Both the position numbers and the translations under genes were made by a program. The notes under the pieces were generated by a model. The model ran no database searches and had not been told where the DNA came from. It saw only the letters and a list, made by a program, of their open reading frames with translations. From NCBI RefSeq assembly GCF_003347665.1, contig NZ_QDGA01000002.1, positions 186,001 to 250,000 of the forward strand: a DNA stretch of 64,000 bases. Direction: 5' to 3'. This DNA comes from Microvirga calopogonii. Lineage in GTDB: Bacteria > Pseudomonadota > Alphaproteobacteria > Rhizobiales > Beijerinckiaceae. Shown here in pieces: positions 36,980 through 44,360 of the stretch (position 1 is its first letter; each line of letters starts with the position of its first letter).

Positions 36980-39361
36980 GTGTCGCACAATGCAATTTTT
37001 CGGGCACCGGATCAACATAGACCGGTCGCCTTGTCGCCCTTCGCGTCGGCCGGGCTGAAGCTCGTCGAGCGCGGCTTTTCGGCTATTCCGATCATGCCCG
37101 GCGACAAGATTCCCGGCCTTCTGATCGGCGACGAGTGGCGCTTTCATAAGGGATGGAATCGGTTTTGCGATCAGTTGCCCGGTAGCTTCCAAGTTGCTCA
37201 ATGGACCAAATGGGAGCGCGCCGGCCTCGGCGTCGCGTGCGGGCGCGGCCTGCTCGCCGTCGACATTGATCGCGAAGAGCTTGTCGCGGCGATTCTCGCC
37301 GTTCTGCCCCCGGTCGTGGTCGCGAAGAAGGGTCGCAAGGGTCTAACGATCTTCTATCGCGGCGACACCGATCGGCTTCGCTCGCGCGGCTTTAAGATTG
37401 ACGGTCACGGCGTCTTAGACTTCCTGTCGCATGGCAAGCAAACCGTTCTCCCCCCGAGCCTTCACCCGGCCGGCGTCTTCTATGAATGGACAACCGAGGC
37501 GACGCTTCTCGACGTGAAGCTCGACGGGCTTCCCGAGTTCACCGCCGATCACTTCGAGGCATTGGTCGGCGTGCTGAAGGCGCACGGCTGGAATCCCGAG
37601 ACTGCCTTAGAGGGCTCGGGCGAGATCGTCGAGAGCGGCGATGACCAGGCGCGAGACTTCTTCCGTAAGCTGAACGAAGACGCACTCGCGAACCTTGGCG
37701 CTTGGGTTCCGAAGCTTGGTCTCTATATGCCTCGGCGCGAACCCGACGGTTCATGGCGTGCAATCGCTGAATGGCGCCCGTCGAGCAGCGGAAAACCGCT
37801 TCACAAACGCGGCCGGAACCTGAGCTTCGATCGAAAGGGAATCGTCGACTTCGGCGACGGCGAAAAGACATACACGCCGCTAAACGTCGTGATTGCCGCG
37901 CATGATGCGACCCTTAACCAAGCAGCGGTGTGGCTCGGAGAAGCCCTCGGGTATGACTTCCAGCCGAAAATCGTGCTTGTTCAGGGTAAGAGCAAGCCTG
38001 TTGTTACTGAAGGCGTTATCGAGGGCTCTCAGGCTATGGCCGACGGCGGCGAGAGCGAAGCCGAGCCCGACACCGCCGATCCCGACGACGCCGAGCCTGA
38101 CGCTCTTATGCCGGATGCTCCGCTATCGGCTCTCACTCGGCCTCCCGGCCTTGTCGGCGAAATTGTTGATTGGATCGAGGGTTCAGCCGAGTACCCGTCG
38201 CGCGAGCTTGCCCTAGGCGCCGCGCTTGGATGGGTGGCAGCCCTCGCCGGGCGAGGCTTCGAGACGCCTTCTCGGGCTCGGACAAACCTCTATCTCGTCG
38301 GCCTAGCACCTTCGGGCTTCGGCAAGGATCACGCCGGGGCTTGCATCATGAGCTTGGCTCAGCAAACCGGGCTCGATCGGTTTCTCGGGCCGGCGCGCTT
38401 CATGTCGGCGTCAGGGCTTCGCGAGAGCCTTATGGAGCAGCCCTCGATTCTCTGCATCCAAGACGAGTTCGGCGGGATTATCCGGCAGATCGACGGCCCG
38501 AAGGTCGGCTTGCATAACGAGATGATCCGCTACGACATTCTCGGCATGTTCTCGCGCGCCAAAGATTTCTATGGCGGCTCTGCTTATGCTCAGACGCGGG
38601 CCGTCAAGCTCTATAACCCGAACCTCTGCCTCTATGGATTGTCGACGCCCGACGACTTTTGGTCGGCGCTTAGCACGGCTCGAAGTGCCGACGGGTTCTT
38701 GCCGCGCTTCCTGCTGTTCAACGTCGAGGGACCAAAGCCAGCCCGCGTCACTCCGAGGCTCAACGGCGGCAACCCGCCGAGCAGCCTTGTTGAGGGCAGT
38801 CGCGCGGTTTATGAGGCGGTCTACAGGCGCGGCAATCTTTCCGAGCAGGCACATGGTGCGCGCCCATTCAAGGCAACCGTCGTCGACCTTACCCCGGAAG
38901 CCGAGGCCCTTGCCGAGAGTTTCGGCGACCGGATCGGGCAGGCTCTTTTGGCCTTCGACGCTAAGGCGCATCCCGTTCTGAACCGGGCTCGCGAGCACGC
39001 CTTGAAGCTCGCCCTTACGGTCGCCGTGGGCGCGAACCCGACAGAGCCGTTGATCACCAGCAACGTCATGAAGTGGGCTATCGACCTCGCATGGTATTCG
39101 ACCTGCACCCTCGCTCGGGAAATCGAGTTCAAGGTTGCCGACAACGACCGTCAGCGGGCATTCAACCGAATCCTCGAAATCGTGCGCAAAGCCGGGCCGT
39201 CTGGCATCGCGAAGGGCAAGATCGTTCACAAGCTCAATGGCACGCTCAAAAAGAACGAGCGTGAAGAGCTGATCGAGGAAGCCGAGATGACAGGGCGGAT
39301 TATCTCGCGTCTTCACAAGCCTGCCACAGGGCGCCCCGGATACCGCTATTTCGCGGCCTGA
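36980..39361 (+). CDS. prim-pol and DUF3987 replication protein (primase-ATPase)
   Basis: A 793-residue protein. The N-terminal bifunctional primase/polymerase domain is at about 15-200 (LSPFASAGLKLVERGFSAIP, and GLLAVDID with the metal-binding acidic pair). The C-terminal DUF3987 ATPase-like domain has a Walker-A-like LAPSGFGKDHAG and acidic ILCIQDEFGG. A winged-helix-like end follows (IVRKAGPSGIAKGKIVHKL). Such proteins start replication of plasmids, phages and satellites. The start is taken as GTG 36980, with AGGGAA upstream; TTG 36956 is an alternative. An iteron array starts at its stop codon. Confidence 0.85.
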   Translation: MSHNAIFRAPDQHRPVALSPFASAGLKLVERGFSAIPIMPGDKIPGLLIGDEWRFHKGWNRFCDQLPGSFQVAQWTKWERAGLGVACGRGLLAVDIDREELVAAILAVLPPVVVAKKGRKGLTIFYRGDTDRLRSRGFKIDGHGVLDFLSHGKQTVLPPSLHPAGVFYEWTTEATLLDVKLDGLPEFTADHFEALVGVLKAHGWNPETALEGSGEIVESGDDQARDFFRKLNEDALANLGAWVPKLGLYMPRREPDGSWRAIAEWRPSSSGKPLHKRGRNLSFDRKGIVDFGDGEKTYTPLNVVIAAHDATLNQAAVWLGEALGYDFQPKIVLVQGKSKPVVTEGVIEGSQAMADGGESEAEPDTADPDDAEPDALMPDAPLSALTRPPGLVGEIVDWIEGSAEYPSRELALGAALGWVAALAGRGFETPSRARTNLYLVGLAPSGFGKDHAGACIMSLAQQTGLDRFLGPARFMSASGLRESLMEQPSILCIQDEFGGIIRQIDGPKVGLHNEMIRYDILGMFSRAKDFYGGSAYAQTRAVKLYNPNLCLYGLSTPDDFWSALSTARSADGFLPRFLLFNVEGPKPARVTPRLNGGNPPSSLVEGSRAVYEAVYRRGNLSEQAHGARPFKATVVDLTPEAEALAESFGDRIGQALLAFDAKAHPVLNRAREHALKLALTVAVGANPTEPLITSNVMKWAIDLAWYSTCTLAREIEFKVADNDRQRAFNRILEIVRKAGPSGIAKGKIVHKLNGTLKKNEREELIEEAEMTGRIISRLHKPATGRPGYRYFAA

Positions 39362-39609
39362 GTTTCGTTCGGAGTTTCGTTCGATTGGGTAGTTTCGTTC
39401 TGCTCAAAACCCGCCTCAAAGGCCGAGTTTCGTTCTTTCGTCCCGAGTTTCGTTCGGGGCAGACAGAACGAAACTCCTAAGCCTGAAACCCTTATAGAGT
39501 AATGAAAAGAGAGAGTAAAATTGAGTTTCGTTCTTTCGTTCGGTGATCGATTTCGAGACCCATTTCGGGGGGTGTCTATAAGCGATGGCAGAACGAAAGA
39601 ACGAAACTC
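39360..39609. repeat. iteron-like array of GAGTTTCGTTC
   Basis: Forward copies of GAGTTTCGTTC are at 39360, 39372, 39391 (first base changed), 39425, 39445 and 39523. Inverse copies GAACGAAACTC are at 39466 and 39599. Extra TTTCGTTC halves follow the copies at 39425 (one mismatch) and 39523, and GAACGAAA at 39591 precedes the last. The copies at 39523-39541 and 39591-39609 form a perfect 19-bp inverted repeat. Spacing is irregular and no unique spacers of constant length exist, so it is not CRISPR. The position right after the primase gene suggests a replication origin or incompatibility region. Confidence 0.8.
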
Positions 39610-39714
39610 CCCGGCGGGGGCGAAGGGCGCAATCCTGACGAACCCGGCCGATATCATGGCGGCATACTCGGAATACGCCCAGACGCGCGATCAAGCGAAT
39701 GCAATCGGAAATCT
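39610..39714. other. short region between the iterons and the hairpin
   Basis: No gene or repeat was seen. Together with the array and the hairpin it fills the non-coding stretch 39362-40010; the segment 39775-40010 likewise has no supported gene. Confidence 0.35.
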
Positions 39715-39774
39715 GACGATGGGTGGAACGTTTATGGAATACTATATTATATTATAGACGTTCCACCCATCGTC
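39715..39774. repeat. 60-bp hairpin: 17-bp perfect inverted repeat with AT-rich loop
   Basis: GACGATGGGTGGAACGT at 39715-39731 is perfectly inverted at 39758-39774. The 26-bp centre is almost wholly A/T (TATTATATTATA). The arms are GC-rich and no T-tract follows either arm, so it is a poor terminator. A strong cruciform with an AT-rich loop close to iterons is reminiscent of replication-origin or single-strand initiation structures. Confidence 0.75.
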
Positions 39775-40010
39775 GCGTGCCTACAAGCCTGCCGGGCGTC
39801 GGCCGCTTGCGAAAGCCTTCGTACTTCCGAATGGGCCGCAAGAACCGGAAGCTCTGAAGCTCTGGCTTGAGCGAAGGGTCGGGCCGATCGAGCGGGTATT
39901 GAGCGAGGGGAAAGAGGAGGGCGAAGCCTGAGAAACAGAACGGCCTGAGGCTCGGGGCGAAGGCATGCGTCGAAGGCTGGGGACGAGCGCTCTTATGAGG
40001 AAAGAGTGGA

Positions 40011-40679
40011 TCAGTTCAGATCCTTGGCCAACGCCTTGATGGCCTTCGCGAACGGTGACGCGAAGTACCGTGTAAGACCTCCGCCGAGCATTGCTTCGTC
40101 AATGCCAAGCAATAGACCTCGTCCTGCAAGCAAGGAAGCTGAGGCCGACAAGTCCAGCTTTGAAGAATAGACATCTGGCACGAGAGCGATTTCAACGTAT
40201 TCCTGAATATTCCTTGTCTCTTTTCCTTCAGCGTGCGGCTCGGTTTGTTCAATATATTCCGCAAGGAGGCTCAACTCGCGCTCGGGAAGGCCTGACAGAG
40301 CATTTGCGGTGAAAGCGAAGTTGCTGGCATCCAGAGCATCACTCTGAAGTTGGCCGGCAAGAATTCGAGCGAATATTCTAAGCGTCCTAACCGCCTCACC
40401 CTCTTCTGCAGCTCTGAAGAATCGATAGGCGATTGGTATTAGCTCCTCGGCTTCTGCATCTTTGAGGTCAATTTTTCCTGCCCTTAGTTCGGCTAGGAGG
40501 ACCTCTTCAGCAGCATCGATGCGCTTTTGCTTGAATGCTTTGATCAACTCGGCAGCAGCGTTCGTCGGAAGCCCGCCTGCCGAAGCAACAGAAGCAACAT
40601 CGGCGGCCACGCCCAGGCAGATATCAAAGATTTTGCCACTCCCCTTCCGAGGGGCTGGGAGTTTGGAATTGTCGGTCAT
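40011..40679 (-). CDS. hypothetical protein, 222 residues
   Basis: A soluble helical protein with DVASVASAGGLPTNAAAELIKAF near the N-terminus and a long middle helix region (LRIFARILAGQLQSDALDASN). This layout recalls small accessory proteins encoded in mobile elements, but no domain is recognised. ATG at 40679. It is transcribed leftward, towards the hairpin and the iterons. Codon use is less GC-biased than in the chromosomal flanks, suggesting it is cargo. Confidence 0.65.
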   Translation of the reverse strand: MTDNSKLPAPRKGSGKIFDICLGVAADVASVASAGGLPTNAAAELIKAFKQKRIDAAEEVLLAELRAGKIDLKDAEAEELIPIAYRFFRAAEEGEAVRTLRIFARILAGQLQSDALDASNFAFTANALSGLPERELSLLAEYIEQTEPHAEGKETRNIQEYVEIALVPDVYSSKLDLSASASLLAGRGLLLGIDEAMLGGGLTRYFASPFAKAIKALAKDLN

Positions 40680-40909
40680 ACCTCACCATAAGCGCTTTAT
40701 AATCTTGTTACTATAGATTGGGTCCCTCTGGCACCCCCTGGGCGGAGGGTAGCGCACGACCCTCGCCTAAGGGCAGATCGCATGCAAATTTGCATAATTT
40801 CTGTTTCAGAAGCCGCTCAAAGCTTGCGTTTTGGCAAGATAAACTGACAATTCGAAAACCCGAAAACATAAAAAATTGGGCCGACTTTCTGTTTGCCTCA
40901 GTCGCTGAT

Positions 40910-41854
40910 TTACGGAAGGTAACTGATGTCTGAAAGCGCCACTTCGACGCTCATTTCTGCTGCCTCAAGTGCAAGTTCAAGTGCGTAGGCGACTTTTCCT
41001 TGGTCTCGTTGAGGGCCAACAATTATCCGCTTAATTGGAAGCTGTGGCGCGTCCACGAACAGTTCAATGTACGGGATTGGCAAACCATTTCTGAAGCGCA
41101 TGAGGATCGGCCTGCGCTTCCTAGTAGGAAATTCTGCTGCGGCGGCTGGGCGCATACAAGGCGCCACAATCCGTACCTCGCGCTCCTCGCGAAACGCTGC
41201 GCTTTTCAGTCTCGGCGCTGTGAGAGAAATAGCACCGTAAAGATGGCGCATTCCGTCCGCGAAGGATTTGTCTTCCTCGATTGGATCATTAATCAGCCTT
41301 TGAAGAGTAGCGCGGGCTAGACCTTCAACATTGACCTCTTGCTCCTCAAAAACCTTCGCATAGTTGTCGTACTGGACGTCACAAAGAGAAACGTGACTAA
41401 AGGCATAATCTTGCTTCTCAACAGCAATCAGCTTTTCTATTCCTTCCTCATCAAATTCGAGCGCACAGCCACCATAGGTTCCATAGCCGCGCCATTGAGA
41501 AAGCAGTCCGTGCTCCCACTGCTCAGATTCCGCCTCGTGACGACAAAAAGAGGCAATGAATATTGGCGTGGTCTTGTCAGTAATTTCGATGGCAACATTG
41601 AGCAATCTATTGCCTTCATCAGTAAAAACTCGTTCGCCATACTCCTTTAAGAAATCAGATTTGAGCTTGCCTTGATGTATTAGCTCAGAAGCCTCGTCTC
41701 TAAAATCTCTCGCGAAAATTGGGACAAGAATTTCTCTTACAAGTTCTATTTCCTGCAAGTCGTTCAGGTACTTATAGTTGGTGGCAAAAATCCTTCGTGA
41801 TTTGATAATTCCGAACGCGCCTTCGTTGGACGAGTAGTGAAAGATGCTCGACAC
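40910..41854 (-). CDS. DUF2971 family protein
   Basis: A 314-residue protein with the DUF2971 hallmarks: N-terminal IFHYSSNEGAFGIIKSRRIF and YLNDLQEIE, a central SFCRHEAESEQWEHGLLSQWRGYGTYGGCALEF, and C-terminal FREEREVRIV and PIKRIIVGPQ. The family is uncharacterised but often found in mobile and defence-rich regions. It has no membrane segment. GTG start at 41854. The arrangement of conserved His/Asp/Glu residues may imply a nucleotide-modifying activity; that is speculation. Confidence 0.8.
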   Translation of the reverse strand: MSSIFHYSSNEGAFGIIKSRRIFATNYKYLNDLQEIELVREILVPIFARDFRDEASELIHQGKLKSDFLKEYGERVFTDEGNRLLNVAIEITDKTTPIFIASFCRHEAESEQWEHGLLSQWRGYGTYGGCALEFDEEGIEKLIAVEKQDYAFSHVSLCDVQYDNYAKVFEEQEVNVEGLARATLQRLINDPIEEDKSFADGMRHLYGAISLTAPRLKSAAFREEREVRIVAPCMRPAAAAEFPTRKRRPILMRFRNGLPIPYIELFVDAPQLPIKRIIVGPQRDQGKVAYALELALEAAEMSVEVALSDISYLP

Positions 41855-41936
41855 TGAGTTTCATACCTTCGCGGATGCAACGGATCGCGACTAAACCATT
41901 CTCCTTGGCTAACTTCAACCGCGACAATCTCGCGGC

Positions 41937-42332
41937 ATGACTTACACGCGCCGCAATCCCGAAATTAAGAAGCCCCGCCGCATGCGAGTGACGGTTCCTG
42001 AGCATGCCGGGCCGCACGTTCGGTTGGTGTTCGCCGAGATGGCACGGCAGGGGGTCAACTACTGGGAGTTAGAGGGGCGGAGTGGGATTCAGAAAGCCAC
42101 GATCAAGGCATGGCGATATAAGAACGTGCCCTCCTTGACTAGCCTTGAAAGCTGCCTGAATGCCCTCGGCTGGGACCTAATCCCGCTCCCAAAAGACCGC
42201 GTAATCGACGCCAGCATTCTCGAAGAGCTTCAGCCGATCGCCGATCGCCTCGGCCTGACTCTTGGCGATGCGGTTCAATTTGCAACGGAAATCGCCGTCG
42301 GTCTTCATTCAAAACCAAATATGCCTACCTGA
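41937..42332 (+). CDS. XRE-like helix-turn-helix protein
   Basis: A 131-residue protein with an HTH pattern at about 28-70: LVFAEMARQGVNYWELEGRS, GIQKATIKAWRYKNVPSL and LESCLNALGWDLIPLP. The rest is helical. It is divergent from the DUF2971 gene, with about 80 bp between starts, and is followed by a strong terminator. It could be a repressor of the element or of the DUF2971 gene. Confidence 0.75.
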   Translation: MTYTRRNPEIKKPRRMRVTVPEHAGPHVRLVFAEMARQGVNYWELEGRSGIQKATIKAWRYKNVPSLTSLESCLNALGWDLIPLPKDRVIDASILEELQPIADRLGLTLGDAVQFATEIAVGLHSKPNMPT

Positions 42333-42360
42333 GTCCGCTCGGTTTCTCGGGTCTTACGCA

Positions 42361-42396
42361 AAAGGCCGGGTGCTCCACAGTTGCACCCGGCCTTTT
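42361..42396 (+). terminator. rho-independent terminator after the XRE-like gene
   Basis: AAAGGCCGGGTGC pairs perfectly with GCACCCGGCCTTT around a 9-nt loop and is followed by a further T. It isolates the XRE-like gene from the tape-measure operon. Confidence 0.9.
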
Positions 42397-42431
42397 CTGG
42401 TTTGGGGCTACCGGATCAGACCTCTAGGGCA

Positions 42432-42471
42432 CGCTTAACTGCGCTTAACTGCCGTCATCAGCAGTTAAGCG
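42432..42471. promoter_or_regulatory. operator cluster CGCTTAACTG
   Basis: Two exactly adjacent direct copies, 42432-42441 and 42442-42451, are followed after 10 bp by the inverse CAGTTAAGCG at 42462-42471. The last copy lies next to the ribosome site (GGAG at 42471) of the gene starting at 42482. It probably binds a regulator that controls the tail-gene operon, for example the HTH protein it precedes. Confidence 0.65.
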
Positions 42472-42481
42472 GAGAACGGAA

Positions 42482-43015
42482 ATGCCTATGATGACGGTTG
42501 CCGAGGCAGCCGAAATGCTTGGGGCGGCACCCGACGCGATGATGACGCGTGAAGAGGTCGCCGAATTTTTGAAGGTGGCGCCTCGGACGCTTGCCGATTG
42601 GGAAAAAGAAGGTCGCGGGCCGCCTGCGGCGCGCATTGGCCCTCGCAAGGTGGTCTACTCAAAGAACGCCGTAACATCCTACCTCGCTTCGCTCACGGCC
42701 GCTTCGCAGACAGCCAAAGCGCCTCGCCCTCTCACGAAGGCCGAGCGGGAAGCTCACGAGCAGGCCCTTCATGCCGAGCGCCGCCGTTGCATTGCGATCA
42801 TGAACCGGGCGCCCAAGGGCTACCAAAAGGCCGTCATGAAGGCGATCGCCGATAATACCTCGATTGAGGATTTCGACGCCTCCCTTCCTGGCGAGCTACG
42901 GGCCGTGATGCCTCCGCTTCATAGGTTCCTCGCCGACCTCGACCGACCCAAGGATTACGCCGCTGAGGCCACGGCTCAGGCGATCCTTGCTTCCCATTCC
43001 CTCGCCTCGAAGTGA
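42482..43015 (+). CDS. helix-turn-helix protein with C-terminal extension, first gene of the tail-gene operon
   Basis: A 177-residue protein. Residues about 18-65 form an HTH_17 domain (MMTREEVAEFLKVAPRTLAD, then GRGPPAARIGPRKVVYSKNA), like the other AlpA-type proteins here. A helical C-terminal part follows (RRRCIAIMNRAPKGYQKAV), which resembles the tails of some phage head-maturation or scaffold proteins but is not assignable. ATG 42482, with GGAGAACGGAA before it. The stop overlaps the next possible GTG. Its operator-proximal place suggests it is a self-regulating switch of the operon. Confidence 0.75.
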   Translation: MPMMTVAEAAEMLGAAPDAMMTREEVAEFLKVAPRTLADWEKEGRGPPAARIGPRKVVYSKNAVTSYLASLTAASQTAKAPRPLTKAEREAHEQALHAERRRCIAIMNRAPKGYQKAVMKAIADNTSIEDFDASLPGELRAVMPPLHRFLADLDRPKDYAAEATAQAILASHSLASK

Positions 43016-43023
43016 GTTTCCAA

Positions 43024-43308
43024 ATGACGGATTTCATCTCTGCGCACAACGCGCGCCTTTCCCGCCTCGAAGCAACCCGCAAAGGCCGGGCTCGGGCACA
43101 TCACCTTGCCACGTCTGCAAGCGGCTATCTCCATAGCATCGCGCTTGCCAGTACGACCCAAGACGAGGCTTTCGCGAAGCTTCAGGAAGCCCCGCTCGGG
43201 CAACAGTCGGTCGCGACCGTGATCGAGTTCCTGCCGTCGATCAAGGCGGCCGTCGCCGAGCTTGAAGCTCTTCTTCCGCAAATCCAGGCCGATTGGTCGG
43301 CTGAGTAA
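43024..43308 (+). CDS. hypothetical small helical protein
   Basis: About 94 residues from ATG 43024 (MTDFISAHNARLSRLEATRK). An in-frame GTG at 43012 overlaps the preceding stop as GTGA and would add four residues. The product is helical with no known domain. It lies in a tight series with the genes before and after it (12 bp to the next), so it probably works with the tail-type proteins downstream. Confidence 0.65.
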   Translation: MTDFISAHNARLSRLEATRKGRARAHHLATSASGYLHSIALASTTQDEAFAKLQEAPLGQQSVATVIEFLPSIKAAVAELEALLPQIQADWSAE

Positions 43309-43320
43309 GGGGGGCTCGAT

Positions 43321-44088
43321 ATGAATCTTCTCGACAAGCTGCTCGGCCGCAAGAAGCGCAACTCCGAGACCATTTCCAATGAACTAGCGGCTCAGGGCGC
43401 CCAACTGACCAACGCTCGGAATCGCGTCGAAGAAGCGAAGAGGGCTCGCGAAGCCGCGCTCGATCAACTCGACAAGGCCGGCATGAAGGCGGCCGACGAG
43501 GCTCGGGTCGACGCCGAGAACGACGTCGCTCTCGCTGAGCGCGCAATCGCGGCTCTTCAAACGGCTTTGGCCGAGCAAACCGCTCTCGAAGAGCGCGAAG
43601 ACTTCCGGCGCGAGGTCGAGGAAATCGAGGCAGCGGCGACCGAACTGCGGTCCCGAATCCTTCGCGAGTACCCGGAGGCTGCTCGCGTGCTCGCCGCGAT
43701 CGCTGAAGACTTGCGGGCCTATTACAGCCAGCGTGACGGGCTTCAGGAACGCGGGAGGAAGCTCGGTGAGGCCGTAACACTGTCGAGCCCTGAAGATTTC
43801 CGTTCTTCGCCTGTGCGTTGGTCGGTCATTTACCCGAACCCGGATGGCGCCGGGGTAATCAGTACCGGCGCCGATCAAGCACCGCGCGGCTTGATCCGTT
43901 GGGAGAATGGCGTTCCGGTTCCTGCTCGCGAGGGCGTCAGGGTCGAATCTCGGGGCGCTATACACCCGGATTCACTCTTGACGGCGATCGGGACCCTACC
44001 CGGCCTGCTCTATGACGATCCCGCCCTTTACGTGAAGCCGAAGCCCGAGCAGCCGATCTTCACCCCGGCCGAGTGGGGGCTTCGATAA
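43321..44088 (+). CDS. coiled-coil protein of the tail-gene operon
   Basis: A 255-residue protein. Residues about 15-145 are a long coiled coil rich in Ala/Glu/Arg (RNRVEEAKRAREAALDQLDK onward), and the C-terminal part has a beta-rich pattern (PVRWSVIYPNPDGAGVISTG). The stop shares a base with the next start (TAATG), so translation is coupled to the tail-assembly chaperone. It could be a structural or scaffold partner of the tape measure, but no family is recognised. Confidence 0.65.
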   Translation: MNLLDKLLGRKKRNSETISNELAAQGAQLTNARNRVEEAKRAREAALDQLDKAGMKAADEARVDAENDVALAERAIAALQTALAEQTALEEREDFRREVEEIEAAATELRSRILREYPEAARVLAAIAEDLRAYYSQRDGLQERGRKLGEAVTLSSPEDFRSSPVRWSVIYPNPDGAGVISTGADQAPRGLIRWENGVPVPAREGVRVESRGAIHPDSLLTAIGTLPGLLYDDPALYVKPKPEQPIFTPAEWGLR

Positions 44089-44360
44089 TGGTCCCTCTCA
44101 GCGACCGCGTTCGCATTCCACTCATGTTCCCCGTCGTGATCGACGGGGCGCATTACACCGAGTTTTGGGTTCGACCGGCTGAGCCGGAAGACCTTGCCGG
44201 GCTCCGATGGGGGGACAGCCTTGAAGCCCGGCTTGAACGAGGAATGACCCTCGTCGCGCGTATGTGCGACGTGCCTGAAGCCGTCCTTTATGCCCTCGAT
44301 CCTTCCGACGCCGGGCGCCTCGGGACAGCGGTCGAGGGACTCATTTCGGGGGTTGTATGA
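44088..44360 (+). CDS. phage tail assembly chaperone-like protein (gpE/gp41 type)
   Basis: A 90-residue protein beginning MVPLSDRVRIPLMFPVVIDG, with the pattern YTEFWVRPAEPEDLAGL, then TLVARMCDVPEAVLYALDPSDAGRL. This is the layout of short tail-assembly proteins (P2 gpE-like) that precede the tape measure gene. In phages these bind the tape measure protein during tail assembly. Its position directly before the tape measure gene with an ATGA overlap agrees with the assignment. Confidence 0.7.
   Translation: MVPLSDRVRIPLMFPVVIDGAHYTEFWVRPAEPEDLAGLRWGDSLEARLERGMTLVARMCDVPEAVLYALDPSDAGRLGTAVEGLISGVV

Noticed and set aside
39360..39609. CRISPR array
   Set aside because: The units are only 11 bp, occur in both directions with irregular spacing, and no cas genes are present.
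39346..39694. Minus-strand frames rich in NERTKL/NETPNE repeats
   Set aside because: They are translations of the GAGTTTCGTTC array, not genes.
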